From assembly GCA_002344785.1 (NCBI GenBank), contig DDUL01000066.1:1-26225 (forward strand): a stretch of DNA of 26,225 bases, written 5' to 3'. Positions 1 to 5,706 of this stretch are shown piece after piece. The notes under the pieces are model-generated. The model did no database searches. It was not told where the DNA came from and saw only the letters and a program-made list of their open reading frames with translations. Origin of the DNA: Bdellovibrionaceae bacterium UBA2339. Lineage in GTDB: Bacteria > Bdellovibrionota > Bdellovibrionia > Bdellovibrionales > JAMPXM01. Positions within the stretch are counted from its first letter, which is position 1, and every line of letters starts with the position of its first letter. A program made the translations under genes and the position numbers.

Positions 1-124
1 GACGATCGCCGAGAAAGAGCGCTTCGTCGACAACTTGCCCGAGGAGAAGCGAGATCTCTTGATCCGCGCCTACTTCCATCTGGTCGAGAACACCATCCAG
101 ACCAATTTTGATTTGAAGCACTGA
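1..124 (+). CDS. 3' end of an unidentified protein gene (partial)
   Basis: An open frame enters from the left edge (codons starting at base 2) and stops at TGA 122-124. Only 40 residues are visible, ending in NFDLKH. They are charged and probably helical, with glutamate and lysine around RFVDNLPEEKRDLL. No start, signal or recognisable motif is in view, so no function can be given. A perfect 9-bp inverted repeat begins 10 bases after the stop and may mark the transcript end. Confidence 0.6.
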   Translation, partial: TIAEKERFVDNLPEEKRDLLIRAYFHLVENTIQTNFDLKH

Positions 125-133
125 ATTGTTCTT

Positions 134-161
134 CCGAAAAGCTGCTATGCGGGCTTTTCGG
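134..161 (+). terminator. stem-loop just after the first stop codon
   Basis: CCGAAAAGC (134-142) and GCTTTTCGG (153-161) form a perfect 9-bp stem with a 10-base loop. It lies 10 bases after the stop of the upstream gene but has no T-run after it, so it is a weak intrinsic-terminator candidate. The ATG at 147 lies inside the loop, so the hairpin could instead affect translation of the next gene. Confidence 0.3.
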
Positions 162-557
162 TGCGGACTTAATCTTCACACTCAGTTCCTCGGCCTCGTG
201 CTGTTCGGCGGGTTGAGTCTCTTTGCGCCTCAGGCGAGCGCCGAATACCGCGCCTTCCTCTTGCAGATCACGGATTCGCGAAGCGGCTCGGAGCGACTCG
301 TGATCAGCACTCTCGATGAGCTTCAGTATCGCGATTACTATCATCTTCATCCCGCTGAAAGCCTGCAGCGGCTGGACACCTGGATGTGCTGGGCCCGTAG
401 CGATCACGGTCAGCCGATCTGCCCCAACCCCCGCACACTCTCGCCCGAGGCCGCGGCATCGACGGCCAACGGCGCTACGCCGCCAACACCCACCCAAGGC
501 CCAGAGTCTGCTCGGCCTACGTCGGGAGACTCACTTCCTGCCCCGCCTCAGCTCTAA
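147..557 (+). CDS. small secreted protein with proline-rich tail
   Basis: A 136-residue protein from ATG 147; an in-frame TTG at 126 would add seven residues. The N-terminus is a signal peptide: basic residues, a hydrophobic core (FLGLVLFGGLSLF) and likely cleavage after PQASA, before EYRAF. The mature part has a short conserved-looking core (LDELQYRDYY, then DTWMCWAR and ICPNP) with two cysteines that could form a disulfide. The last 35 or so residues are a low-complexity Pro/Thr/Ser/Ala tail. From memory, similar small exported proteins with a DTWMC motif occur in Bdellovibrio-like bacteria; their role is unknown. There is no clear Shine-Dalgarno for either start, so the exact start is uncertain. 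The protein is probably periplasmic or secreted. Confidence 0.65.
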   Translation: MRAFRCGLNLHTQFLGLVLFGGLSLFAPQASAEYRAFLLQITDSRSGSERLVISTLDELQYRDYYHLHPAESLQRLDTWMCWARSDHGQPICPNPRTLSPEAAASTANGATPPTPTQGPESARPTSGDSLPAPPQL

Positions 558-601
558 TCTTCGTGTAAGATGAAAGAGAGCTCTAGGAAGGAGCGAGGGG
601 C

Positions 602-2191
602 ATGTCGTCGGAAATTTCCCTATCGCGCGACCGCCAGCGCCTACAACAATCGCAGCAAGAAGACCTTCGCGATCTTCGCGAAGACTTTGAAGCGCAAAAA
701 AACGCGCAGCGCTCTCAGCATGAGTCGGAGTTGCGACGTTTGAAAGCGTCCCAACAACGCCAAGAGGCCGAACTGCGTGAAGCGGGTCAGGCCGCCGTCA
801 ATCACATTCGCCGCAACAACGAACACAAAGTGAACGAAGCTCTCGAAGCTCGCGACGAAACCTTGGCGCGCCTCGAAGCCGACGCCAATAAAAACTACGC
901 ACACCTCAAACAACGATCGGCAATGGCGCGCCAGCATGCCGATCGCGAAGTTGAATCCGAACAGGCGCGCACCGTCTCCAAGCTCAAGGAGATTCAGTCC
1001 GGCCGCGAACGCAAAGTCGAAGAGACGCAGGCTGAGCTGAGAGATTTCATTCGCCTTCAAGGCGAAAAACGCGAAGCCCTGTCGCGAGAAACGCAAAAGG
1101 AAAACAATCGCCTTCAACAACAGTCGCAACAAAAACTGATTGAGGCGAAGACCAAGAGCGAGCGCGAGCTGACGCAGGTGGAGTCCCAGTCGCGACGCGA
1201 GCTGGAGCACGTGAAGTCTTCTTCACAGCAAAATCTCAGCAAGACTCGCGAACAAAGCGAGCGCCAACTTGTTGAGCTGCGCGATGAGCGACAAAAGACG
1301 ATCGAACGCGAGCGCGCCGAGGCGAACCGCGCTTTCACCGAACTGCAGAACAAGGCGCGACGAAGCTTGGATCAGCAGCGGGGCGAAGGACTGCAGCGCC
1401 TCAAGACGCAAGAGCAGGATCAGCGGCAACAGTTGGAAGGCAGCCAGCACCGCTACCGCGAAGTGAATCAAAGCTTGCAGCAAGAGTACTCCACCGAAAC
1501 TCAGCGTTTGCAACGCGAGGGCGAGCAGCTTCTGAAGGCCAAGGATTCGGAGTTTCGCCGCTTGCAACAAAAGCAGGATCGCGATCAGAAGGCCGCGATC
1601 ACCAAAGATGAACTGGCGCACCGAGAACTTTTGGAGCGTCAACATCGCGAGTTTAGAGCGCGAGCTGAGTTTGAAAGCGAACAGCAAGAAAAGTCGCTGC
1701 ACAGTCAGCGCGGCGACTTCAAGGCCCGCTTTGAACAAGCCAACGAGTCCAACCAGACTTCGCTTCGTCAATCTCGAGAGCAACTGCTCCGCGAGCTGTA
1801 CAAACAGCAGCGAGAGTTTGACTCAAAATTCGCGACGATGCGCAACCGACAAGAGGACCCCTTCTATCGAGCTAAGAGCTTTGAGGCTCAGCTCAAAGAG
1901 GAGGCGAATCACTATGAGCTTCGCGCCAAAGTGCCTGCGCACGAAAAGGAGAGCGTCCAAGTTCGCGTTAAGGACGGCATGCTGAGTATCTCGGCAACTC
2001 GGCGCTTCGATCAGCGCGTACAAAACGAAGACGGCTCCAAGTTGAGCAACTCGGCCTTTGAAACTTGGCGCCAAGACTTCGAATTGCCGCACCCGATTGT
2101 TCGCGATCACATCAGCAAGAAGATTGATGAGGACGGCCAGATCACAGTTTTGATTCCCAAAAAGAGCGTCAAAAAAAGTACGCCGACTTAA
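602..2191 (+). CDS. long coiled-coil protein with C-terminal Hsp20/alpha-crystallin domain
   Basis: A 529-residue protein. The start is supported by AAGGAG at 588-593, eight bases before ATG 602. Residues 1 to about 420 are almost continuous coiled coil, extremely rich in Gln, Glu, Arg and Lys, with no signal peptide or membrane segment. The last 95 or so residues match the alpha-crystallin fold of small heat-shock proteins: YELRAKVPAHEKESVQVRV, then DGMLSISATRR, then WRQDFELP and a final DGQITVLIPKK strand. Small heat-shock proteins hold unfolding clients and oligomerise. Here the usual short N-terminal arm is replaced by a rod of about 400 residues, which suggests a cytoplasmic scaffold or filament-associated holdase. 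The gene stands alone, with a 44-bp gap upstream and a convergent gene downstream whose terminator overlaps its stop codon. The domain assignment is firm; the cellular role is not known. Confidence 0.85.
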   Translation: MSSEISLSRDRQRLQQSQQEDLRDLREDFEAQKNAQRSQHESELRRLKASQQRQEAELREAGQAAVNHIRRNNEHKVNEALEARDETLARLEADANKNYAHLKQRSAMARQHADREVESEQARTVSKLKEIQSGRERKVEETQAELRDFIRLQGEKREALSRETQKENNRLQQQSQQKLIEAKTKSERELTQVESQSRRELEHVKSSSQQNLSKTREQSERQLVELRDERQKTIERERAEANRAFTELQNKARRSLDQQRGEGLQRLKTQEQDQRQQLEGSQHRYREVNQSLQQEYSTETQRLQREGEQLLKAKDSEFRRLQQKQDRDQKAAITKDELAHRELLERQHREFRARAEFESEQQEKSLHSQRGDFKARFEQANESNQTSLRQSREQLLRELYKQQREFDSKFATMRNRQEDPFYRAKSFEAQLKEEANHYELRAKVPAHEKESVQVRVKDGMLSISATRRFDQRVQNEDGSKLSNSAFETWRQDFELPHPIVRDHISKKIDEDGQITVLIPKKSVKKSTPT

Positions 2192-2203
2192 GTGAGTCGG
2201 CGT
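2180..2203 (-). terminator. intrinsic terminator between convergent genes
   Basis: ACGCCGACT (2180-2188) pairs with AGTCGGCGT (2195-2203): a perfect 9-bp stem with a 6-base loop. Read on the minus strand it is followed within two bases by seven Ts (2171-2177), a classical Rho-independent terminator for the gene at 2236-2496. It overlaps the stop codon of the plus-strand coiled-coil gene, and the same hairpin without a T-run may partly serve that gene. Confidence 0.75.
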
Positions 2204-2235
2204 CTCGCAAACAAATGAATTAAATGAAATCGGAA

Positions 2236-2496
2236 TTAGCGGCGCGTGAGCGAGTTCAACTCGCGCATCATGAAACGCAATCGCCCTTGCAGATCTTCGA
2301 GGGTTGCCAGATTCATTTGCAATCGCTGCAGGCCATCCACTTCGATGTGCGGATTTTCAGCAAGCTCGTGATAGGCGCGCGTGGCGTATTGAGAAAGTTC
2401 CTGCGAGCGCAAGCTCGCTTGATCCATGACGGACTGAACGGCCGAAGCACCCTTCACCGAAGTGATCGTCGGGCTGAGCGTGGTGGTGTTCGACAT
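2236..2496 (-). CDS. small helical protein of unknown function
   Basis: An 86-residue protein starting MSNTTTLSPT. ATG 2496 is preferred over the ATG six codons upstream because a purine-rich GAAAGGCGG lies just before it. The sequence is predicted almost wholly alpha-helical after a Thr/Ser-rich start, and ends in a heptad-like stretch rich in Leu, Arg and Glu (LATLEDLQGRLRFMMRELN). There is no signal peptide, membrane segment or cysteine. The gene ends at a strong terminator and is convergent with the coiled-coil/Hsp20 gene. I do not recognise the family. Size and helicity would suit a small oligomerising or adaptor protein, but that is speculation. Confidence 0.65.
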   Translation of the reverse strand: MSNTTTLSPTITSVKGASAVQSVMDQASLRSQELSQYATRAYHELAENPHIEVDGLQRLQMNLATLEDLQGRLRFMMRELNSLTRR

Positions 2497-2983
2497 GGAT
2501 TCCGCCTTTCTCATTGCGAGCTGACTTCTTCATCGTCTGCCCAGCTTCGCAGTTTCGCCAACTGAAATTACCTTACAAAACTCACTTCGCTTCGCCGCAA
2601 AAACTTGTGTTTTTCCCTAGCGAAACACACTTCTTCAAACGCTCCTCGAAACTTTCTGGTTCCGATTTGGAACTTTTTCCCTCTGTACCCGCATCCGCAG
2701 CCGACTAATTGCAGCTCAGGTGATTTCAATTTGAGACCTCTGTCGTTCTCCGCAAGTTCAGTCGTGGCCTCGAACTCATGCCTTCGGCTTTGCCACATCG
2801 TTCCGGAGCCCTTTTGCAGGCCTCAGCTTCTGACGGCTTGCATTGCTCGTGGGGCTTTGGGCTTGAGCCCCTCTCACAGCTTTTGGCGTTCAAAAACCCG
2901 GCCAAGCTGTCAAAATCTCTTCTCGCCACACTTCCCCTGCCCTTTGGGCGCCTCGCTCTTCCTGAGGCTTTTGGTCGTCACTT
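2497..2983. other. 487-bp stretch without a convincing gene
   Basis: No frame here has convincing protein character; those present are short, cysteine- or arginine-rich and lack ribosome-binding sites. It should hold the promoter of the 86-residue protein (right to left) and the 3' region of the matrixin gene. Besides the hairpin at 2606-2629, GGGGCT (2851-2856) and AGCCCC (2866-2871) form a small stem-loop without a T-run. Confidence 0.5.
2606..2629 (-). terminator. possible weak terminator, minus strand
   Basis: TGTGTTT (2606-2612) and AAACACA (2623-2629) form a 7-bp stem. On the minus strand it is followed by AG and then five Ts. The stem is AT-rich and lies about 355 bases beyond the stop of the matrixin gene, so it could end a long 3' untranslated region, but support is weak. 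Confidence 0.3.
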
Positions 2984-3655
2984 TTAGTACTCGCACTTCA
3001 TATTGGAGATGTCAGAAGATGTCGGCGTTCGGCGCAAATAGGCATTGGGAAGACTCTTGGCCATCACACTGCCGCCGCTGTCCGAATGCGCCAGGCCCAA
3101 CACATGCCCGAGCTCATGCAGCACAAGACTTTGCAAATCGACTTTGCCGGCGACCGGCGTGCTTCCCGTGAAATAGTCGAAGTCACGACCATTGATTCGC
3201 AGATCGGCCTCGAAAATTTTCGAGCCCGCCCAGAACACTGTGGTGCGCGCCTGCTCATTGCTGCGATCCAGTTCCCAGTTGTTCATGAAATAAATGACGT
3301 TGGCGCCATCTTGCCCTGGCGAAGTTCGATTCGACCAACCACCCAGTCGCAAAACTTCGCGGCCGAGCGACTGATTCCAATCGCGGATCGCCGCCTGGAT
3401 CGGCTCCTGAAAGTGCGATGGGACTGAACTATCTAAATAGAGGGTGACGGGCACATCGATCTTCCAAGACACACGCTGCTGTTCCGCGCTCATCACGAAG
3501 TTGCAGGGCTCTTGCGGTGTGAGCTGGGGCGCACAAGCTTGTAAAGCCGTCGCGATGAGGAGCGTGCCCAGCATGGCAAACCACGGCTTGCGCAAGAACT
3601 TGCGCAAAAAGCTCGGCTGGCTTGGTTGGGCTGGCATCCACTTCAATCCCGACAC
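2984..3655 (-). CDS. matrixin-like zinc metalloprotease lipoprotein
   Basis: A 223-residue protein from GTG 3655, chosen because AGGAG lies nine bases upstream. The N-terminus is basic, followed by a hydrophobic core and lipobox LQAC, making Cys41 the lipidation site. The mature part is one small metzincin (matrixin-type) catalytic domain. Zinc site HELGHVLGLAH has His180, Glu181, His184 and His190, and the Met-turn is SVM at Met198. The strand FEADLRING before the helix is typical of matrixins. At this size it has no hemopexin-like or other extra domain, and no obvious cysteine-switch propeptide is visible between Cys41 and the catalytic domain. It is probably anchored in the outer or inner membrane and cleaves proteins in the periplasm or outside the cell. 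It is a single gene with a long untranslated leader, flanked by large non-coding stretches. Confidence 0.9.
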   Translation of the reverse strand: MSGLKWMPAQPSQPSFLRKFLRKPWFAMLGTLLIATALQACAPQLTPQEPCNFVMSAEQQRVSWKIDVPVTLYLDSSVPSHFQEPIQAAIRDWNQSLGREVLRLGGWSNRTSPGQDGANVIYFMNNWELDRSNEQARTTVFWAGSKIFEADLRINGRDFDYFTGSTPVAGKVDLQSLVLHELGHVLGLAHSDSGGSVMAKSLPNAYLRRTPTSSDISNMKCEY

Positions 3656-3669
3656 GAAATCTCACTCCT

Positions 3670-3833
3670 CGGACCTTTCGCGGTCCGGTCACCGTTCCCA
3701 CTTCTGTCAGGCAAAGCCAGTTCCCGCTTGTGCCAAGCACGTCGCGCGAATTGATAAGCCCTTGATTCAATGCGGGATTTACGAACGCGTGAGGCTTTTT
3801 CAAAAGCCAGGGCGCAATCGCGGCAGCGCCCTG
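3670..3833 (-). promoter_or_regulatory. probable structured 5' leader of the matrixin gene
   Basis: Two hairpins lie upstream of the GTG start on the minus strand. CAGGGCGC (3808-3815) with GCGCCCTG (3826-3833) is a perfect 8-bp stem followed on the minus strand by GCTTTTG. CGGACC (3670-3675) with GGTCCG (3682-3687) is a 6-bp stem 15 bases before the start. The first resembles a weak terminator and could act as an attenuator. No known riboswitch signature was recognised. Confidence 0.3.
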
Positions 3834-4200
3834 AAGGGTCGCTCAAAATGAGACGTTTCAGCTTGAGACAGGTTTAAGTTGCTGAAATTCATACGCAATA
3901 TTCGAGTGTCCAAAAATCAAACAGCGCCGACGAGGTGCGGGCCGAAACGCCGCCGCCGCGGATCCCGTAAAAGTGACAGACTTGTCTGGTGTCACGACAG
4001 GTCTTGGTGCCAGTTCATCTCTGGGGCGGGCTGATGAGTTTAAATAAGCTTTGTTTATACTTCGACGCTAACGCGCCGCGCATGTCGAGTCCACGGGCCT
4101 CTGCTCGAAATCACCCCACAAATCACCGCTCAAGTTGTCAATTTCACGGTGCAAAAAGTCCCTGCAGGACGTTGGCACAGGCCATGCTCTAAGTCTGAGA

Positions 4201-4272
4201 CAACTCGCTTCGGCGAGGTTGACTGGAATCTCGGAGCGCAAGCTCCTCTGAATTTCCTAGGAGAAATCAGAG
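4201..4272 (+). other. three consecutive hairpins, two with stable tetraloops
   Basis: Read on the plus strand: CTCGC-TTCG-GCGAG (4204-4217), extended by CAA/TTG across one bulged G, has a canonical cUUCGg tetraloop. GGAGC-GCAA-GCTCC (4233-4246) has a GNRA tetraloop. TCTGA-A-TTTC (4247-4256) pairs with GAAA-TCAGA (4263-4271), nine pairs with one bulged A. Both tetraloop classes have their stable orientation only on the plus strand, which suggests plus-strand transcription, possibly as part of one transcript with the element at 4472-4647. Confidence 0.4.
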
Positions 4273-4448
4273 TTCGGGATGAACGGCACAAAGGCGCCGA
4301 CAGCAACCAGAGCTCCGAAAACGAGTGAACGCCAGCTCTCCCGCGATCGCGGAATCCAAAAGAGCTGCACCCAACTCCCCGCGCTGAAAGGCGCCACCTC
4401 AAACGGACCGGGTCGCAAGACCCGGCTCCTGTCCGTCTGCTGCGCCAT
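4257..4448 (-). CDS. possible small membrane protein (doubtful)
   Basis: A 63-residue frame starting MAQQTDRSRV and ending in one hydrophobic segment (SLVFGALVAVGAFVPFIP) before a short polar tail, which would fit a tail-anchored small membrane protein. Third codon positions look GC-rich like neighbouring genes. Against it: no good ribosome-binding site, no recognised family, and the frame sits among plus-strand RNA hairpins, one of which (4408-4425) lies inside it. It may be a chance frame. Confidence 0.3.
   Translation of the reverse strand: MAQQTDRSRVLRPGPFEVAPFSAGSWVQLFWIPRSRESWRSLVFGALVAVGAFVPFIPNSDFS
4403..4436 (+). other. GNRA-tetraloop hairpin
   Basis: CCGGGTC (4408-4414), GCAA (4415-4418) and GACCCGG (4419-4425) form a perfect 7-bp stem with a GCAA tetraloop on the plus strand. 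It is extended by ACGGA (4403-4407) pairing with TCCGT (4432-4436) across a 6-base bulge. It lies 36 bases before the large structured element and could be part of the same RNA or its upstream region. Confidence 0.4.
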
Positions 4449-4471
4449 AAGATTTTCTTTGGGACCGCACA

Positions 4472-4647
4472 AGCTGCCACGCTTGAGTGTGCAAGCCGCA
4501 TTGAGGCCACAGAGCTAAGTTCTCAAGATTGCGGGGGCATTGCGTGGCGCTGAGGCCCCAGCGGGCTCGACAGGTGGCTTAAACCACGAAGTCTCCAGTC
4601 GCCACGGCGACTTAGCTGAGGAATTTGCACACTCAAACGGGGCAGCT
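4472..4647 (+). ncRNA. candidate structured RNA, about 176 nt, 22-bp closing stem
   Basis: Long-range pairing closes the element. AGCTGCC (4472-4478) pairs with GGCAGCT (4641-4647), CG with CG (4480-4481, 4638-4639), and TTGAGTGTGCAA (4483-4494) perfectly with 4625-4636, plus a G-U pair 4495/4624. That is 22 pairs with two single mismatches. After a 17 by 6 internal loop, AGCTAAGT (4513-4520) pairs with ACTTAGCT (4610-4617). Then CGTGGCG (4543-4549) pairs with CGCCACG (4600-4606), enclosing hairpins at 4552-4568 and 4569-4593 (loop CTTAAA). G-U pairs at 4495/4624 and 4521/4609 hold only on the plus strand. Length and closed-rod form resemble 6S RNA, but the tip is branched and no 6S sequence hallmark was recognised. 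The 3' end overlaps the stop of the convergent response-regulator gene. A small non-autonomous transposon with terminal inverted repeats is the main alternative. Confidence 0.5.
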
Positions 4648-5444
4648 CAATTGGCCGCCGTTTTGTTCGCCGTGCGCCCCATGCGATAGCCCACGCCACG
4701 CACGGTTTCGATTAGCTCACCCGGAGCGCCGAGCTTCTTGCGAAGCGAGGCCATGTGCACGTCGATGGTGCGATCCGTGACGTGCGCGCCTTCCAGTGCG
4801 CGATCGCGAAGCTGCTCGCGCGTCAGCACATCTTCACTTTGCCGAAGGAGCTCGCGCAAAATTTTGTACTCGGTGAGCGTCAGGTGAATTTCTTGGTCGT
4901 TCACAAAAGCGCGGTAGCTTCGCAGTTCAACGCGAATGGGCCCTTGTCGCAATTCTCCGACTTCGCCAGGCGCGGCCGCAGGTGTCGCCTCGAGCTTGTG
5001 CAAGGTGTTTTGGCGGGCCATGGAGCGACGGACGACGGCGTGAATTCGTGCGCCCAATTCGCGCGGCTGAAAGGGCTTGGTCACGTAGTCATCCGCGCCG
5101 ATATCCAAAGCGAGAACTTTCTCTTCTTCGCCCGTGAGCGCGGTGACCATGATGATCGGCAAATGCTGAAACTTCGCCTCGGCGCGAATGAGCTTGATGA
5201 TCTCGGTGCCGCTCAGGCCCGGCATCATCTGATCCACGAGCAAGGCGTGGGGCGCATGCATCTCGAGCTGATGAAGGATGGCATTGCCGGATGGAAGTGT
5301 CTCGACGTCAAAGTCTTGGGCCTCGAGCAGCTCCTTCAAAATGCGGCGGATTTCCACTTCGTCTTCGATCACCAATACTTTGATTTTTTGCTGGGACAAT
5401 TTCGTCTCCTTAGAGGCATGGGCGAGAGAGCTTTGTGGGGTCAT
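4647..5444 (-). CDS. OmpR/PhoB-family response regulator (orphan)
   Basis: A 265-residue DNA-binding regulator from ATG 5444, preceded by GGGAGAG; a longer frame to 5498 lacks this support. Residues 20-140 are a receiver domain with acidic pocket Glu27/Asp28, phosphoacceptor Asp71 in LLVDQMMPG, Thr101 and Lys123 in VTKPF. A linker of about 25 residues leads to a winged-helix transcriptional domain (about 165-257): LTLTEYKILRELL, then TDRTIDVHMASLRKKLG and ETVRGVGYRMG. It should be phosphorylated by a histidine kinase and bind direct repeats in promoters. No kinase gene is next to it, so its partner is elsewhere. It is transcribed away from the 12-kb lipoprotein cluster, with 262 bp between the starts, so it is a reasonable but unproven regulator of that cluster. 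Its 3' end meets the structured RNA candidate. Confidence 0.95.
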   Translation of the reverse strand: MTPQSSLAHASKETKLSQQKIKVLVIEDEVEIRRILKELLEAQDFDVETLPSGNAILHQLEMHAPHALLVDQMMPGLSGTEIIKLIRAEAKFQHLPIIMVTALTGEEEKVLALDIGADDYVTKPFQPRELGARIHAVVRRSMARQNTLHKLEATPAAAPGEVGELRQGPIRVELRSYRAFVNDQEIHLTLTEYKILRELLRQSEDVLTREQLRDRALEGAHVTDRTIDVHMASLRKKLGAPGELIETVRGVGYRMGRTANKTAAN

Positions 5445-5706
5445 CGTCTCTCCCGTCGTCCTAAAATCGATTGAAGCAGTCCCCACGCCCTCGGGCATTC
5501 TGGGGGGCGCAAAATTGTCTCAGCTCAGGCCGCAAACCGCGCAAATTTGAACTGTGACTTCGGACATTTGCCCGCGATTTTCCAAAAATTTCAATCATTC
5601 TCGATGTCCAACTTGTGGACACCCTGCGTCGCCGAGAGGCCCGGCAATTGAAGCCTGGGGTCATAAGCCCGAGGGGCGCTCATGCCTTTTGGGTTCGGGA
5701 GGACCG
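5445..5706. promoter_or_regulatory. divergent promoter region with inverted repeat
   Basis: This 262-bp gap separates the response-regulator start from the metzincin start and must hold both promoters. TGTCCA-ACTTG-TGGACA (5605-5621) is a perfect 6-bp inverted repeat with a 5-base spacer, a plausible operator. No convincing -35/-10 pair was seen. The cluster's start codon is preceded by GGGAGGA ending four bases before ATG 5707. Confidence 0.4.

Larger units (their letters stand above)
3656..4646. other. 991-bp region dominated by potential RNA structure
   Basis: No confident protein gene occurs here. The right-hand half carries a run of stable hairpins (4201-4272, 4403-4436) and the 176-nt paired element at 4472-4647. 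The left part is the probable leader of the matrixin gene. The 12-base palindrome CAGACTTGTCTG (3977-3988) lies inside a second inverted repeat, GTGACA (3973-3978) with TGTCAC (3990-3995), and could be a protein-binding site. One short frame (4257-4448, minus) is listed separately with low confidence. Confidence 0.5.

Noticed and set aside
641..1783. Long minus-strand frames opposite the coiled-coil gene
   Set aside because: Leu- and Phe-rich antisense reading of repetitive Gln/Glu/Arg codons; no ribosome-binding site, and the sense gene is well supported.
3700..3760. Sigma-54 promoter on the minus strand (TTGGCAC)
   Set aside because: The TGGC half is present but no TTGC element lies at the required spacing.
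3444..3851. 135-codon plus-strand frame opposite the matrixin start
   Set aside because: Overlaps the signal-peptide coding region and leader of the matrixin gene; composition is not protein-like.
4472..4647. Retron non-coding RNA
   Set aside because: The long end-to-end pairing resembles retron a1/a2 repeats, but no reverse transcriptase gene is near.
4000..4650. RNase P RNA or tmRNA
   Set aside because: Tetraloop hairpins and a length near 400 nt invited the idea, but the conserved RNase P core and the tmRNA 5' and 3' hallmark sequences are not there.
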